A stretch of 64,000 nt of DNA from Clostridia bacterium (GTDB lineage: Bacteria; Bacillota; Clostridia; Oscillospirales; Acutalibacteraceae). The stretch's first letter is position 1; each line of letters opens with the position of its first letter. Shown here piece after piece: positions 26,015 to 35,152 of the stretch. A program made the translations under genes and the position numbers. Under the pieces are notes generated by a model, which saw nothing but the letters and a program-made list of their open reading frames with translations, did no database searches and was not told where the DNA came from. The stretch lies in contig JAFXAK010000022.1 of assembly GCA_017517135.1 (NCBI GenBank), positions 62,001 to 126,000 on the forward strand, given 5' to 3'.

Positions 26015-26024
26015 TCTATATAAT
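25996..26024 (+). promoter_or_regulatory. Promoter of yceD-rpmF
   Basis: TTGACA (25996-26001), 17-base spacer, TATAAT (26019-26024): both hexamers perfect. This is the strongest promoter seen in the window, fitting a ribosomal protein operon. Confidence 0.9.
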
Positions 26025-26079
26025 ATTGGTTGCGTCTGTTTAGGGCATTATTGCACTTATATTTAGGAGGATGTTATAG

Positions 26080-26559
26080 TTGTATATTGAACTTGAATCC
26101 GTGTTTAACAGAGAAGGCGAGAGCGTTCAATTTGACTATGAATTTTCTCTTGACGATGAAAACATAACAACGCCTGTCAAGGTTGTCGGAAGTGTTTTTA
26201 ATCGCACAGGTATAGTCGGACTTAAAGCTACAGCAAAGTTTGATTATTCAACTCAGTGTGCAAAGTGCAACAAGCCTTTATTGAGACATGCCACGGTTCC
26301 GATTAAGCACACATTGATTTCTCATGTTGAAAATGAGGAAGACAGGGATATGTATATCGTTGTTGAAAGAATGTGTCTTGAGCTGGATGAGCTGGTAAGT
26401 GAAGAGGTCTTTTTATCCATACCCAGCCGTTTTTTGTGCAAAGAGGATTGCAAGGGGCTTTGTCCGTTCTGCGGAACAGATCTGAATGAAAGCACCTGTA
26501 ATTGCTCAAAGCCCGCAGATTCCCGTTGGGATGTGTTGAAAGATTTATTTAATGAGTAA
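26080..26559 (+). CDS. yceD: YceD family (DUF177) protein
   Basis: A 159-residue protein that starts with TTG, supported by TAGGAGGATG upstream. The DUF177 fold is seen with two Cys pairs, CAKC near residue 65 and CPFCGTDLNESTCNC near 128, which probably bind zinc. YceD is tied to 23S rRNA processing in E. coli and is nearly always encoded just before rpmF, as here. Confidence 0.9.
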   Translation: MYIELESVFNREGESVQFDYEFSLDDENITTPVKVVGSVFNRTGIVGLKATAKFDYSTQCAKCNKPLLRHATVPIKHTLISHVENEEDRDMYIVVERMCLELDELVSEEVFLSIPSRFLCKEDCKGLCPFCGTDLNESTCNCSKPADSRWDVLKDLFNE

Positions 26560-26588
26560 ATTATCTCATAATTAGGAGGATTTTAATA

Positions 26589-26771
26589 ATGGCAGTACCT
26601 GCAAGAAGAGTTTCAAAAGCAAGAAGAGATAAGAGACGTAACAATCTCTGGAAGATTTCTGCACCTGCAATTGAAAAGTGCCCCCAGTGCGGTGAATACA
26701 AAAGATCCCACAGACTTTGTGCTGCTTGCGGCTATTACAATGGCCGTCAGGTTGTTGTAGTCGAAGACTGA
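26589..26771 (+). CDS. rpmF: 50S ribosomal protein L32
   Basis: A 60-residue basic protein starting MAVPARRVSKARRDKRR and carrying the zinc-ribbon CPQCGEY...LCAACGYY, so it is the Cys4 zinc-binding form of L32. AGGAGG lies before ATG. It follows yceD by 29 bases. Confidence 0.97.
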   Translation: MAVPARRVSKARRDKRRNNLWKISAPAIEKCPQCGEYKRSHRLCAACGYYNGRQVVVVED

Positions 26772-26794
26772 TAACTGTATGTATCGCAAATCAA

Positions 26795-26855
26795 ACGGCA
26801 TATTTTAATGCCGTGTCAGCGTAGGTGGAGAAGTTGCTTTCCCCGCCTTTTTGCT
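26795..26855 (+). terminator. Terminator hairpins after rpmF
   Basis: A short hairpin ACGGCAT/ATGCCGT (26795-26801 with 26808-26814), then AGGTGGAGAA paired with TTTCCCCGCCT and followed by TTTTTG (26823-26855). Confidence 0.65.
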
Positions 26856-26878
26856 GTTTTTGTTAAAATGGGTGTTGT

Positions 26879-28192
26879 ATGGCAGTAAAAATATTTGATG
26901 TTAAGAAAAAATCAATATGTGCTAAAAAGGGAATAAAAGCGGGGGATACCTTGCTTTCTATCAACGGAAACGAAATCAATGATGTGCTTGACTACCGCTT
27001 TTACGGTGACGAAGCAAAGCTTGAGCTGTCCTATGTCAATTCAAAAAACCGTGTAAAAAAGTGCACTCTGAAAAATGCTCAGGGCTGCGATTCTCTGGGG
27101 CTTGAATTTGAAACATATCTTATGGACAAGCACAGGCATTGCAGAAACAGCTGTATTTTCTGCTTTATTGCTCAGCTTCCCGAGGGGCTGAGAAAATCAT
27201 TGTATTTCAAGGATGATGATTCCCGTCTGTCCTTTTTGTTCGGCAATTATATCACTCTCACCAATCTTTCTGAGGGTGATGTTGAGCGTATTATCAGAAT
27301 GCATATAAGTCCTGTCAATGTGTCTGTTCACACGATGAATGAAGAGCTCAGAGTTAAGATGATGCGTAATCCTGACGCGGGAAAGGTGCTCGGCTTCTTA
27401 AACCGTTTTGCCGAAGCGGGAATAGAAATCAATGCCCAGCTTGTTTTGTGTCCGGGGATAAATGACGGGGACGAATTGCTGTATTCTCTTGAAAAGTTAA
27501 GTGAGCTTAAAAGCATCAGGAGTATTGCCGCAGTGCCCGTGGGACTTACAAAATACAGAGAAAAGCTTTATCCTCTCAGCTGTTTTGATGAAAAAGGTGC
27601 GGCTGATGTTATCGATATTATTGATAATTTCAATGTAAGGCTTATCAGAAGCGGCAGAGAAAAAACAGCATATCCGTCGGATGAATTTTTCATCCTTGCA
27701 AAAAGAGAATTTCCCGAATATGAATATTACGGTGATTTTCCTCAGCTTGACAACGGTGTAGGCTCAAGTGTTCTGCTTGAAAATGAGTTTATGTCTGCTC
27801 TCAATGAAACTGAGGCGGACACAATACCGCGTCATTTTGCTCTTGTAACGGGTATGGCGGCTTATCCGCTGATTAAGAAAATTGCCGATAAGTTCTGTGA
27901 AAAATTTGTTTCAAGCCGTATAGATGTCTATGGCATTGTCAATACCTTTTTCGGCGAAAAGGTTACTGTTACGGGGCTTCTGACGGGTAAAGAAATTATA
28001 GACTTTTTCAGAAAAGAGAAGCTTCAGACAAGCGAGCTTCTGCTGCCCTCTGTTATGTTCAAGAGTGAAGAGGAGCTTGTTTTTCTTGATGATGTAACAC
28101 TTGCGGATGTTGAAAATGAGCTTAATGTGAATGTCAGCATCACAACGAGTGACGGCTACAGCCTGTTTGACACTTTTTATAATAAACATTAA
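26879..28192 (+). CDS. DUF512 radical-SAM-like protein with N-terminal PDZ domain
   Basis: A 437-residue protein. Residues 1-70 form a PDZ-like domain (KKGIKAGDTLLSINGNEINDVLDYRF). Then comes CRNSCIFCFI near residue 86, a CxxxCxxC pattern of radical SAM enzymes, followed by FKDDDSRLSFLFGNYITLTN, and the DUF512 domain at the C-terminus. The family is widespread in Clostridia next to der, as here. Its reaction is unknown; family knowledge only supports SAM radical chemistry and an FeS cluster. Confidence 0.88.
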   Translation: MAVKIFDVKKKSICAKKGIKAGDTLLSINGNEINDVLDYRFYGDEAKLELSYVNSKNRVKKCTLKNAQGCDSLGLEFETYLMDKHRHCRNSCIFCFIAQLPEGLRKSLYFKDDDSRLSFLFGNYITLTNLSEGDVERIIRMHISPVNVSVHTMNEELRVKMMRNPDAGKVLGFLNRFAEAGIEINAQLVLCPGINDGDELLYSLEKLSELKSIRSIAAVPVGLTKYREKLYPLSCFDEKGAADVIDIIDNFNVRLIRSGREKTAYPSDEFFILAKREFPEYEYYGDFPQLDNGVGSSVLLENEFMSALNETEADTIPRHFALVTGMAAYPLIKKIADKFCEKFVSSRIDVYGIVNTFFGEKVTVTGLLTGKEIIDFFRKEKLQTSELLLPSVMFKSEEELVFLDDVTLADVENELNVNVSITTSDGYSLFDTFYNKH

Positions 28193-28240
28193 CCCTTCAA
28201 GGGAGAAAGAGCCGATTTTTTCGGTTAAAAGGTGAGAATT

Positions 28241-29563
28241 ATGTCAAAGCCGATTGTTGCGATTGTCGGCAGACCTAATGTCGGCAAATCCACACTTTTT
28301 AATAAACTGTCAGGGCAGCGTCTTGCAATCGTCGATGACAGACCGGGTGTTACCCGTGACCGTATTTATGCGGATTGCGAGTGGCTTAACAGAAAATTTC
28401 TTATTGTTGATACAGGCGGTATAGAGCCGTATTCTGACGATATTATTCTGTCACAGATGCGCCGTCAGGCGCAGATGGCTATTGACAGTGCCGATGCAAT
28501 AATTTTTGTTACAGATCTCAGAACAGGTATTGTTGCCACCGACGCTGAGGTTGCAACTATGCTTCTTAAGAGCGGTAAGCCTATCATTCTTTGTGTAAAC
28601 AAGTGCGATACAATAGGCGAGCTGCCTGCAGATTTTTATGAATTTTATAATCTCGGTTTGGGTGATCCGTTTCCGGTATCTTCCGTTCACGGTCACGGAA
28701 CGGGTGATTTGCTTGACGAGGTCATAAAGCATCTTCCCGATGAAGAAACAGCCGAAGAGGAAGATGAGATTATCAAGGTTGCCATAATAGGTAAGCCTAA
28801 TGTCGGTAAATCCTCTCTTGTCAATGCTTTGTGCGGAGAGGAGAGAACGCTTGTTTCAAATATTGCAGGCACAACCCGTGATGCTACGGATACCGAGGTC
28901 AATAACAAGCACGGTAAATTTATGTTTATTGATACTGCGGGACTGCGCCGTAAATCCAAGGTTGACGACCAGATTGAAAAATACAGCGTTATGCGTGCCG
29001 TTATGGCTGTTCAGAGAGCAACCGTTTGTGTTATTATGATTGATGCTCTTGAGGGCTTTACCGAGCAGGATTCTAAAATTGCGGGAATTGCCCATGAGGA
29101 GGGCAAGGCTTGTATTATAGCCGTAAACAAGTGGGATGCTTATGAAAAAGACGGCAAAACGATGGATTCGTACCGCAAAAAGCTTATGGACGATTTTTCG
29201 TTTATGTCCTATGCTCCTATAATTTTCATTTCCGCAAAAACAGGTCAGCGTCTTGAAAGACTTTATGAGCTGATAAAGTATGTTGATGATCAGAATGCCC
29301 TCAGAATACCTACCGGCAGACTCAATCAGGTGCTTGCCGATGCTCAGGCAAGAGTGCAGCCGCCCACGGATAAGGGTAAACGGCTTAAGATTTACTATAT
29401 GACACAGGCCTCCACCCGTCCGCCCACATTTGTTTCGTTTGTCAATAACAAGGAGCTGTTCCACTACAGCTACCAGCGTTATCTTGACAATCAGATCCGT
29501 GAGGTTTTCGGTCTTGAAGGAACCCCCACAAGATTGATTATCAGAGAAAGAAGCGAAAAGTGA
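28241..29563 (+). CDS. der: Ribosome biogenesis GTPase Der (EngA)
   Basis: A 440-residue protein with two consecutive GTPase domains: first G1 GRPNVGKS, G3 DTGG, G4 NKCD; second G1 GKPNVGKS, G3 DTAG, G4 NKWD; then a KH-like domain with TRPPTFVSFVN and GTPTRLIIRER. It acts in assembly of the 50S subunit. I prefer ATG 28241 with AAAGGTGAG upstream; an in-frame GTG three codons earlier is possible. Confidence 0.97.
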   Translation: MSKPIVAIVGRPNVGKSTLFNKLSGQRLAIVDDRPGVTRDRIYADCEWLNRKFLIVDTGGIEPYSDDIILSQMRRQAQMAIDSADAIIFVTDLRTGIVATDAEVATMLLKSGKPIILCVNKCDTIGELPADFYEFYNLGLGDPFPVSSVHGHGTGDLLDEVIKHLPDEETAEEEDEIIKVAIIGKPNVGKSSLVNALCGEERTLVSNIAGTTRDATDTEVNNKHGKFMFIDTAGLRRKSKVDDQIEKYSVMRAVMAVQRATVCVIMIDALEGFTEQDSKIAGIAHEEGKACIIAVNKWDAYEKDGKTMDSYRKKLMDDFSFMSYAPIIFISAKTGQRLERLYELIKYVDDQNALRIPTGRLNQVLADAQARVQPPTDKGKRLKIYYMTQASTRPPTFVSFVNNKELFHYSYQRYLDNQIREVFGLEGTPTRLIIRERSEK

Positions 29564-29569
29564 TATCAG

Positions 29570-29594
29570 CCTCCGTATTTTTACGGAGGTTTTT
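29570..29594 (+). terminator. Terminator of der
   Basis: CCTCCGTA (29570-29577) pairs with TACGGAGG (29582-29589), followed by TTTTT. Confidence 0.88.
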
Positions 29595-29646
29595 CCTTTT
29601 TAAGAAATTTTTAGGGTTTTATATATATAAATATTAATAATTAATA

Positions 29647-29675
29647 TTGATTTATAATTGCGTTTGTGATAAAAT
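29647..29675 (+). promoter_or_regulatory. Promoter of the aminotransferase gene
   Basis: TTGATT (29647-29652), 17-base spacer, TAAAAT (29670-29675). The 70-base leader that follows contains short overlapping inverted repeats (ATCAC/GTGAT, ACTTG/CAAGT) of unclear meaning. Confidence 0.6.
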
Positions 29676-29749
29676 ATTTAAGATAACAATCACTTGTACT
29701 ATGCATACGGTGATCAAGTAATATTTTTACAGAAAAGGTAACAGAAAAA

Positions 29750-31030
29750 ATGAAAAAACTTGCAGATTATTCCCTTGACGAGCTTCGCCTGTTTGAAGAA
29801 CAGGCAAAAAAAGAATACAATGAATACCTTGAAAAAGGTGTTTCAATAAATATGGCAAGAGGTAAGCCGGCAGCTGAGCAGCTTGACTTGTCGGATGACC
29901 TTATGAGCCTTACTAAGGAACAGGTAGGCTTCACATCGGAAGACGGCACCGACTGCAGAAATTACGGTGTGCTTTTCGGTCTTAATGAAACAAGAAAGCT
30001 TTTCGGTGAAATGCTCGGTGTGGATGCTTCCAAGGTTATCGCATGTGGTAACTCAAGTCTTAATCTTATGTACGACTATCTCTCACAGTGCTGCTCACAC
30101 GGTGTTGCAGGAAATGAGCCCTGGCTTTTCAATAAGAACAGAAAGTTTATAGCACTTGTCCCCGGTTATGACAGACATTTTGCTATAGCAGAGCATTTCG
30201 GTCTGCAGATGATAAGTGTTCCTATGACTTCAACCGGTCCCGATATGGACAAGGTTGAGGAGATCATCAAGGACCCCGATGTAAAGGGTATGTTCTGTGT
30301 TCCCAAGTATTCAAATCCCGACGGTATAACTTATTCAGACGAAACCGTTGAACGCCTTGCAGCGATGAAGCCTGCTGCAAAGGATTTCAGAGTTATCTGG
30401 GACGCAGCGTACATTATTCACGATTTGTATGAAGAGCACGATGAGCTTAAGAATATTCTTGATACAGCCGAAAAGTACGGTAATGAAGATAACTTTGTTA
30501 TGTTTGCTTCCACCTCAAAAATCACCTATGCGGGTGCCGGTGTTGCGGTTATGGCAGCAAGCGACAGGAATATAAAAGAAATCGCTTCAAGACTTACTCT
30601 TCAGATTATAAGCTATGACAAAATAAATCAGCTCAAGCACGCATATATTTTCAGAACTCTTGATGATGTCAGAGAAAAAATGAAGCAGCACGCAGAAATT
30701 CTCCGTCCTAAGTTTGATGCAGTTCTCCAAGTGCTTGATGAAAAGCTTTCAGGGCTCGGAATTGCTAAGTGGAATTCCCCCAGAGGCGGTTACTTTATCA
30801 GTCTTGACTGTGTAACGGGTTCTGCAAAATATGTAGGTCAGCTTTGTAAGGAGTGCGGACTGACACTTACATCTGTCGGCGCAACACATCCCTACGGTAT
30901 TGATCCCGACGATCAGAATATCAGAATTGCTCCCTCTTGTCCCACAGCAGATGAATTAAAGGTGGCTACCAATATTTTGTGTGCGGCAGTAAAGCTTGCT
31001 GCCTGCAAAGAGCTTTTAAGCGGTAAATAA
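29750..31030 (+). CDS. PLP-dependent aminotransferase, aspartate aminotransferase type Ic-like
   Basis: A 426-residue fold-type I aminotransferase. The start (SINMARGKPAAEQLDLS) and the PLP Lys in STSKITYAGAGVAVMA match the group once annotated as MocR-like and now known as type Ic aspartate aminotransferases. Other parts are CGNSSLNLMYDYL (cofactor phosphate), VPKYSNPDGITYSDE and the C-terminal NIRIAPSCPT (Arg that binds the substrate carboxylate). The likely reaction is aspartate/glutamate transamination. It is preceded by its own promoter and followed by ispF in 19 bases. Confidence 0.88.
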   Translation: MKKLADYSLDELRLFEEQAKKEYNEYLEKGVSINMARGKPAAEQLDLSDDLMSLTKEQVGFTSEDGTDCRNYGVLFGLNETRKLFGEMLGVDASKVIACGNSSLNLMYDYLSQCCSHGVAGNEPWLFNKNRKFIALVPGYDRHFAIAEHFGLQMISVPMTSTGPDMDKVEEIIKDPDVKGMFCVPKYSNPDGITYSDETVERLAAMKPAAKDFRVIWDAAYIIHDLYEEHDELKNILDTAEKYGNEDNFVMFASTSKITYAGAGVAVMAASDRNIKEIASRLTLQIISYDKINQLKHAYIFRTLDDVREKMKQHAEILRPKFDAVLQVLDEKLSGLGIAKWNSPRGGYFISLDCVTGSAKYVGQLCKECGLTLTSVGATHPYGIDPDDQNIRIAPSCPTADELKVATNILCAAVKLAACKELLSGK

Positions 31031-31049
31031 TTTTATGAGGTGACAGCTT

Positions 31050-31526
31050 ATGTTCAGAATAGGTCACGGCTACGATGTTCATGCATTCGCTCCCGACAGA
31101 AAGCTTATTCTCGGAGGAGTTGAAATTGCGTATGAAAAAGGTCTTTCAGGCCATTCCGATGCGGATGTTCTTGTACATGCGGTCTGTGATTCGCTTCTCG
31201 GTGCTCTGGCTTTAGGAGATATCGGTAAGCATTTCCCCGATACTGATGAAGCATTTAAGGGGGCAGACAGTATAGAGCTTCTCAAAAAATGTGTCCTGCT
31301 TCTTGATGAAAAGGGCTACAGGGTAGGAAATATTGATGCTACCGTGATTGCACAAAAGCCTAAGCTTTCACCTTTTATTGACACAATGCGCTTAAATATT
31401 GCAAAAGTCTGTCTGGTTGAAGTTGATTCAATCAGCGTAAAAGCTACAACGGAGGAAGGCCTCGGTTTTACCGGCAGTCTTCAGGGCATCAGCGCCCACG
31501 CCGTTTCCTTGATTATAAAAAAATAA
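31050..31526 (+). CDS. ispF: 2-C-methyl-D-erythritol 2,4-cyclodiphosphate synthase
   Basis: A 158-residue enzyme of the MEP isoprenoid pathway. Signature [11 protein letters not shown] at residues 3-13 (zinc ligands Asp and His), [30 protein letters not shown] and the C-terminal [12 protein letters not shown]. Normally acts as a trimer. RBS GAGGTGA precedes ATG. ispD is not adjacent. Confidence 0.97.
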   Translation: MFRIGHGYDVHAFAPDRKLILGGVEIAYEKGLSGHSDADVLVHAVCDSLLGALALGDIGKHFPDTDEAFKGADSIELLKKCVLLLDEKGYRVGNIDATVIAQKPKLSPFIDTMRLNIAKVCLVEVDSISVKATTEEGLGFTGSLQGISAHAVSLIIKK

Positions 31527-31546
31527 AATTGGTGGTGTCTTCATAA

Positions 31547-32509
31547 ATGTTTACCGAAACTATACAGACTATATTCAGTCAGATAAAAGATGTTATTCTC
31601 AACTATGATATTTTTGCCGATACTTTGGATATTCTGTTCGTAGCTTTCATAGTATACGGACTTATAATGCAGCTGAGAAAAACACAGTCAATACAGGTTA
31701 TCAAAGGTATTATTCTTATTGTAATTGCATTTGCAATAGTTTCCGTTATCGGTATGGAAACAAGCTCATATATGTTCTCAAAGCTTTTCAGAGATATAAT
31801 TGTAATCTTTGTTGTTCTGTTCTCTGCAGAGCTTCGTCAGGCTCTTGAGAATGTGGGAAAACGCAGATTCTCCGGAAAATTTTCACTCTTTTCTTCAAAC
31901 AGCGACGAAGAGCTTGTTGATTCAATCAATGCTGTATGCCGTGCCTGCGGTGCAATGAGCCGCAGCAGGGTAGGCTCTCTGATAGTTTTTCAGAGAAATA
32001 CCTTGCTCGGAAATATAACAAAGCAGGCAGTACCCATAAACGCAGTTACTACATATGAAATGATCTGCAGTATTTTCTATCCCAAAGCTCCTTTACATGA
32101 CGGTGCCGTTGTTATTAAGGACGGAAAAATAGTTGCAGCCCGTTGCGTTATTCCTATGAAGAATGACCGTGAAATTACTGAGAATGTGGGAACAAGACAC
32201 AGAGCCGCACTTGAGGTGAGCTTTAATTCCGATGCGGTTGTTGTTGTTACAAGCGAAGAAACAGGTATGATTTCTCTTGCGGTTGACGGTCAGCTTAAAA
32301 GAGGAATGTCCGACAGCGAATTGAGAGAGCTTCTCGGTCACTATCTGCTTGCAGACAACACAAAGCAGACTAAAAAGTCGCTGTTCTCTAAAAAGAAAGA
32401 TAAGGAACAAGCAACTGTTCAGAATGCTGAAGAAGCTGCTGAAAATGGCGGACAGCAGGATACAACAGATGTAAATACAAGTGAAAGCGAGGGAAATATC
32501 AATGAGTGA
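31547..32509 (+). CDS. cdaA: Diadenylate cyclase CdaA
   Basis: A 320-residue membrane enzyme that makes c-di-AMP from two ATP. Three hydrophobic helices lie in residues 25-100 and the DisA_N catalytic domain follows with DGA (185-187) and RHR (217-219), both intact. The C-terminal 45 residues are Lys/Glu/Ala-rich and unusually long. It overlaps cdaR by 8 bases, forming the typical CdaA-CdaR pair; glmM, the usual third gene, is missing here. Confidence 0.95.
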   Translation: MFTETIQTIFSQIKDVILNYDIFADTLDILFVAFIVYGLIMQLRKTQSIQVIKGIILIVIAFAIVSVIGMETSSYMFSKLFRDIIVIFVVLFSAELRQALENVGKRRFSGKFSLFSSNSDEELVDSINAVCRACGAMSRSRVGSLIVFQRNTLLGNITKQAVPINAVTTYEMICSIFYPKAPLHDGAVVIKDGKIVAARCVIPMKNDREITENVGTRHRAALEVSFNSDAVVVVTSEETGMISLAVDGQLKRGMSDSELRELLGHYLLADNTKQTKKSLFSKKKDKEQATVQNAEEAAENGGQQDTTDVNTSESEGNINE

Positions 32510-33785
32510 TACAAAAAAAGTAAAAAAGCTTTCGTTTTCGGCTTTATTGGAAAACAATAAGATAGTTTTTGTTTTTTCCGTTATTGTTGCAATTCTTTGT
32601 TGGTTTGCAGTTTCAATGTATCAGACACCCGAAACCGAAAAGGTTTTTCAGGATGTTAAGGTGCAGATAAATTTTGAAGGAAGCACTCCATATAATAACG
32701 GATTTGAATTATACGGTAACACCGATTATTATGTTGATGTTACGGTAAAGGGCAAGAGCTATATTGTCAACGATTCCTCTTTCAGCGAAAATATTGTTGC
32801 AACAGTATCTCTCTCCTCCGTGACCACAGCAGGTGTATACAGTCTTCCTTTAAGTGTAAAGCTTGCCGAGGAGGCAGAGGATGCTGAAATCACAAATTTC
32901 TCCTCTAACTATATTGAGCTGTATTTTGATGAGCCTGCAGCAAAAACCTTTGATGTGTCTGCTGAGGTAGAAGAGGACAAGGGCTATTCTCTGGCAGAAG
33001 GCTTCATCAGAGAAAATCCCAGAGTTAGTGTTGATACCGTTACTCTTACAGGTCCCTCTCTTGAAATAAACAAAATTGTTTCCGTTAAAGCAGTTGTTTC
33101 TCTTACCGAAGAGCTTTCTTCAACACAGACACTTGAAGCCACAATAGTTCCCGTAGGTGCAACAGATAAACAGACCTTCACAAATGTTAAATTTGAATCA
33201 GATGAGCCTGTGTATGTTACCGTTCCCGTAACATTTTCTGCTGAATACAAACCTACCGTAACATTTACAAATATGCCCGCGGCATATAAAGCAGACGGTG
33301 TTGAGTATGTTATTTCTCCGTCAAAGGTGAATGTTACAATATCCTCTGCAGACAGTGAGCTTATTGATGCAGATGAGATTTCAGTAGGAAGCATTGATTT
33401 TTCACAGCTCAACAATATTGTAAATTTCATAACCTTAAAAACAGAGGAGCTTCCGTACACATTTAACGATTCCGTAAGTGAATTTGTTGTAAAGGTTGAT
33501 ATGTCTTCAATGGAAAAGCGTTGGCTTGAGGTGCCCGTTGAATATGACAAGAATGCACTTCCCAAGGGTGCAACCGTTTCCACCAAAACAATAGAATCTG
33601 TACAGATAATAGGCCCCAAGGATTCTGTTATGAAGATAGACGGCACGGCGGCATATGCAGTTCCCGTGCTTGACGGAATAACACTCAAAAAGGGTGAAAA
33701 CACGGTGCCCGCAAAAATACTTCTCAGAACACTTACAGACAGCTGGGTAAGAGGAGAATACACCATCACGATAGTTGTTAAATAA
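32502..33785 (+). CDS. cdaR: CdaA regulator CdaR (YbbR domains)
   Basis: A 427-residue protein with one N-terminal transmembrane helix (about 22-42, VFVFSVIVAILCWFAVSM) and four YbbR-like repeats outside the membrane, each with a 'V-x-L-x-GP' or 'ITISS' style ending. CdaR controls CdaA activity. I choose ATG 32502 because it overlaps the end of cdaA (ATGAGTGA) in the usual way; an upstream in-frame start seven codons earlier lacks a ribosome site. Confidence 0.92.
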   Translation: MSDTKKVKKLSFSALLENNKIVFVFSVIVAILCWFAVSMYQTPETEKVFQDVKVQINFEGSTPYNNGFELYGNTDYYVDVTVKGKSYIVNDSSFSENIVATVSLSSVTTAGVYSLPLSVKLAEEAEDAEITNFSSNYIELYFDEPAAKTFDVSAEVEEDKGYSLAEGFIRENPRVSVDTVTLTGPSLEINKIVSVKAVVSLTEELSSTQTLEATIVPVGATDKQTFTNVKFESDEPVYVTVPVTFSAEYKPTVTFTNMPAAYKADGVEYVISPSKVNVTISSADSELIDADEISVGSIDFSQLNNIVNFITLKTEELPYTFNDSVSEFVVKVDMSSMEKRWLEVPVEYDKNALPKGATVSTKTIESVQIIGPKDSVMKIDGTAAYAVPVLDGITLKKGENTVPAKILLRTLTDSWVRGEYTITIVVK

Positions 33786-33813
33786 AACAGATAAAAAATT
33801 ACGGAGGAAAGGT

Positions 33814-35139
33814 ATGAAAAGCATTGCATCTGCTGTTAAAATAATAGCTTTTGTTATTTGTTGCACATTGTTGTTCAATGCATGTGCTATGTTTGACCTT
33901 TTTTCTGTTGAAGAGCTTATGCGAACCCCGAAGCTTACAGGTGAGAACGCCCTGATTCAGCAGGCGTTTGAAGAAGCTGTAGGTGCGGGTGTGTCACTTT
34001 TAAGCCCCGTGTCGGGGGAATACCGTTCGGCATATGTACTTAATGATATCGACGGTGACACATACGATGAAGCCATAGTTTTTTATAAAAATAATCAGAC
34101 TGCAAGTGATGTACATATGCATCTGCTTGATTTTGACGGTAAAGAATGGTTTAGTGTTGCTGATGTTGTCGGAAACGGTACTGATGTTTACAGCATAGAA
34201 TTCTGTAATCTCGATCAGGGTAACCTGCTTGAAATTGCCGTTGTGTGGACAATGCCTGATGCTGCGCGTTCAAAGAATCTTGTTATATACAAGATTTCGG
34301 TTGAAAAGGATATAGTTAAGAAATTAAGCTCCCTCGGAACAGTTTCCGTGTTTGATTATCTTTTTGTTGACCTTGATTTTGACGGACTCAATGAAATGTT
34401 CTATATCTATTACGATAATACCGTAAGTCCCCGTCACGCGGCAGCGCGTGTTATGGAAATTGATGCCGAAAATGAGCTCATACAGCCGTCGAGTGAGTTG
34501 AAATTTACCTCTGATGTTGTTTCCTTTGCAGGTCTTACATCCGACCTTAAAGACGGTACCTACAGAATGTATATTGACTGTATTGCGGCAAATTCCGAAT
34601 ATTTTACTCAGATAGTTTTTTATGATTCCGAAAAGGCAACGCTTATGACACCGTCATTTCTTTCAGCTGAGGCCTGTAAGAAAAAAACATCCAGAGCTTC
34701 AAAGGTGCTGTCTCAGGATATAAATACCGACTATCTGATTGAAATTCCCGTTGAAAAGGATTATCCGTCATCAGAGACAGTCAATCTTCCCGGCGGTGCA
34801 CAGGAGCCGATAAAGGTGCTTGAGTGGCTTCGTTTGTCTGAAAAGGAGCTTCAGAGCCTCGGTAAATATTACAGAAATACTTATGACGGCTTTACGATGA
34901 GTATTGATTCCTTTTATGAATACTCTTATATAACCTATGATTACGATACACACACCACACAATTTCGTCTGAAAGATTTTGACGAAGAAGAAAATTTACT
35001 TTTTTCTGTTGTATTTTTAACAGATACAGACAGCGAAAATGCTTATAAGTCCCCTACATATACTGTTAAAATCACACAGCTGGGTGACTCTATGGATATT
35101 TCGCCGTCGTTTGTAAAGGAACAGATTGAGCTTAATTAG
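33814..35139 (+). CDS. Lipoprotein with FG-GAP/VCBS-like repeats
   Basis: A 441-residue lipoprotein: signal peptide and lipobox LFNAC near residue 24, then a long outside domain. NDIDGDTYDEAIVF and DLDFDGLNEMFYI are FG-GAP/VCBS-type loops that bind calcium in beta-propellers. ACGGAGGAAAGG precedes ATG 33814. It lies between cdaR and a response regulator gene and is spaced for one transcript, so it may be a sensory or wall-linked partner of the histidine kinase. No known family name. Confidence 0.75.
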   Translation: MKSIASAVKIIAFVICCTLLFNACAMFDLFSVEELMRTPKLTGENALIQQAFEEAVGAGVSLLSPVSGEYRSAYVLNDIDGDTYDEAIVFYKNNQTASDVHMHLLDFDGKEWFSVADVVGNGTDVYSIEFCNLDQGNLLEIAVVWTMPDAARSKNLVIYKISVEKDIVKKLSSLGTVSVFDYLFVDLDFDGLNEMFYIYYDNTVSPRHAAARVMEIDAENELIQPSSELKFTSDVVSFAGLTSDLKDGTYRMYIDCIAANSEYFTQIVFYDSEKATLMTPSFLSAEACKKKTSRASKVLSQDINTDYLIEIPVEKDYPSSETVNLPGGAQEPIKVLEWLRLSEKELQSLGKYYRNTYDGFTMSIDSFYEYSYITYDYDTHTTQFRLKDFDEEENLLFSVVFLTDTDSENAYKSPTYTVKITQLGDSMDISPSFVKEQIELN

Positions 35140-35152
35140 GAGGTGAACGGGC

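Noticed and set aside
28856-29464. Open frame of 202 codons on the minus strand
   Set aside because: It is antisense to the second GTPase domain of der and has no recognisable features.
29689-29719. Inverted repeats in the aminotransferase leader as an operator or riboswitch
   Set aside because: The repeats are 5 bp, overlap each other and give no convincing fold.
32984-33829. Long open frame (281 codons) on the minus strand
   Set aside because: It is antisense to cdaR, rich in Ser/Thr/Val by codon mirror effect, and has no ribosome site or known motif.
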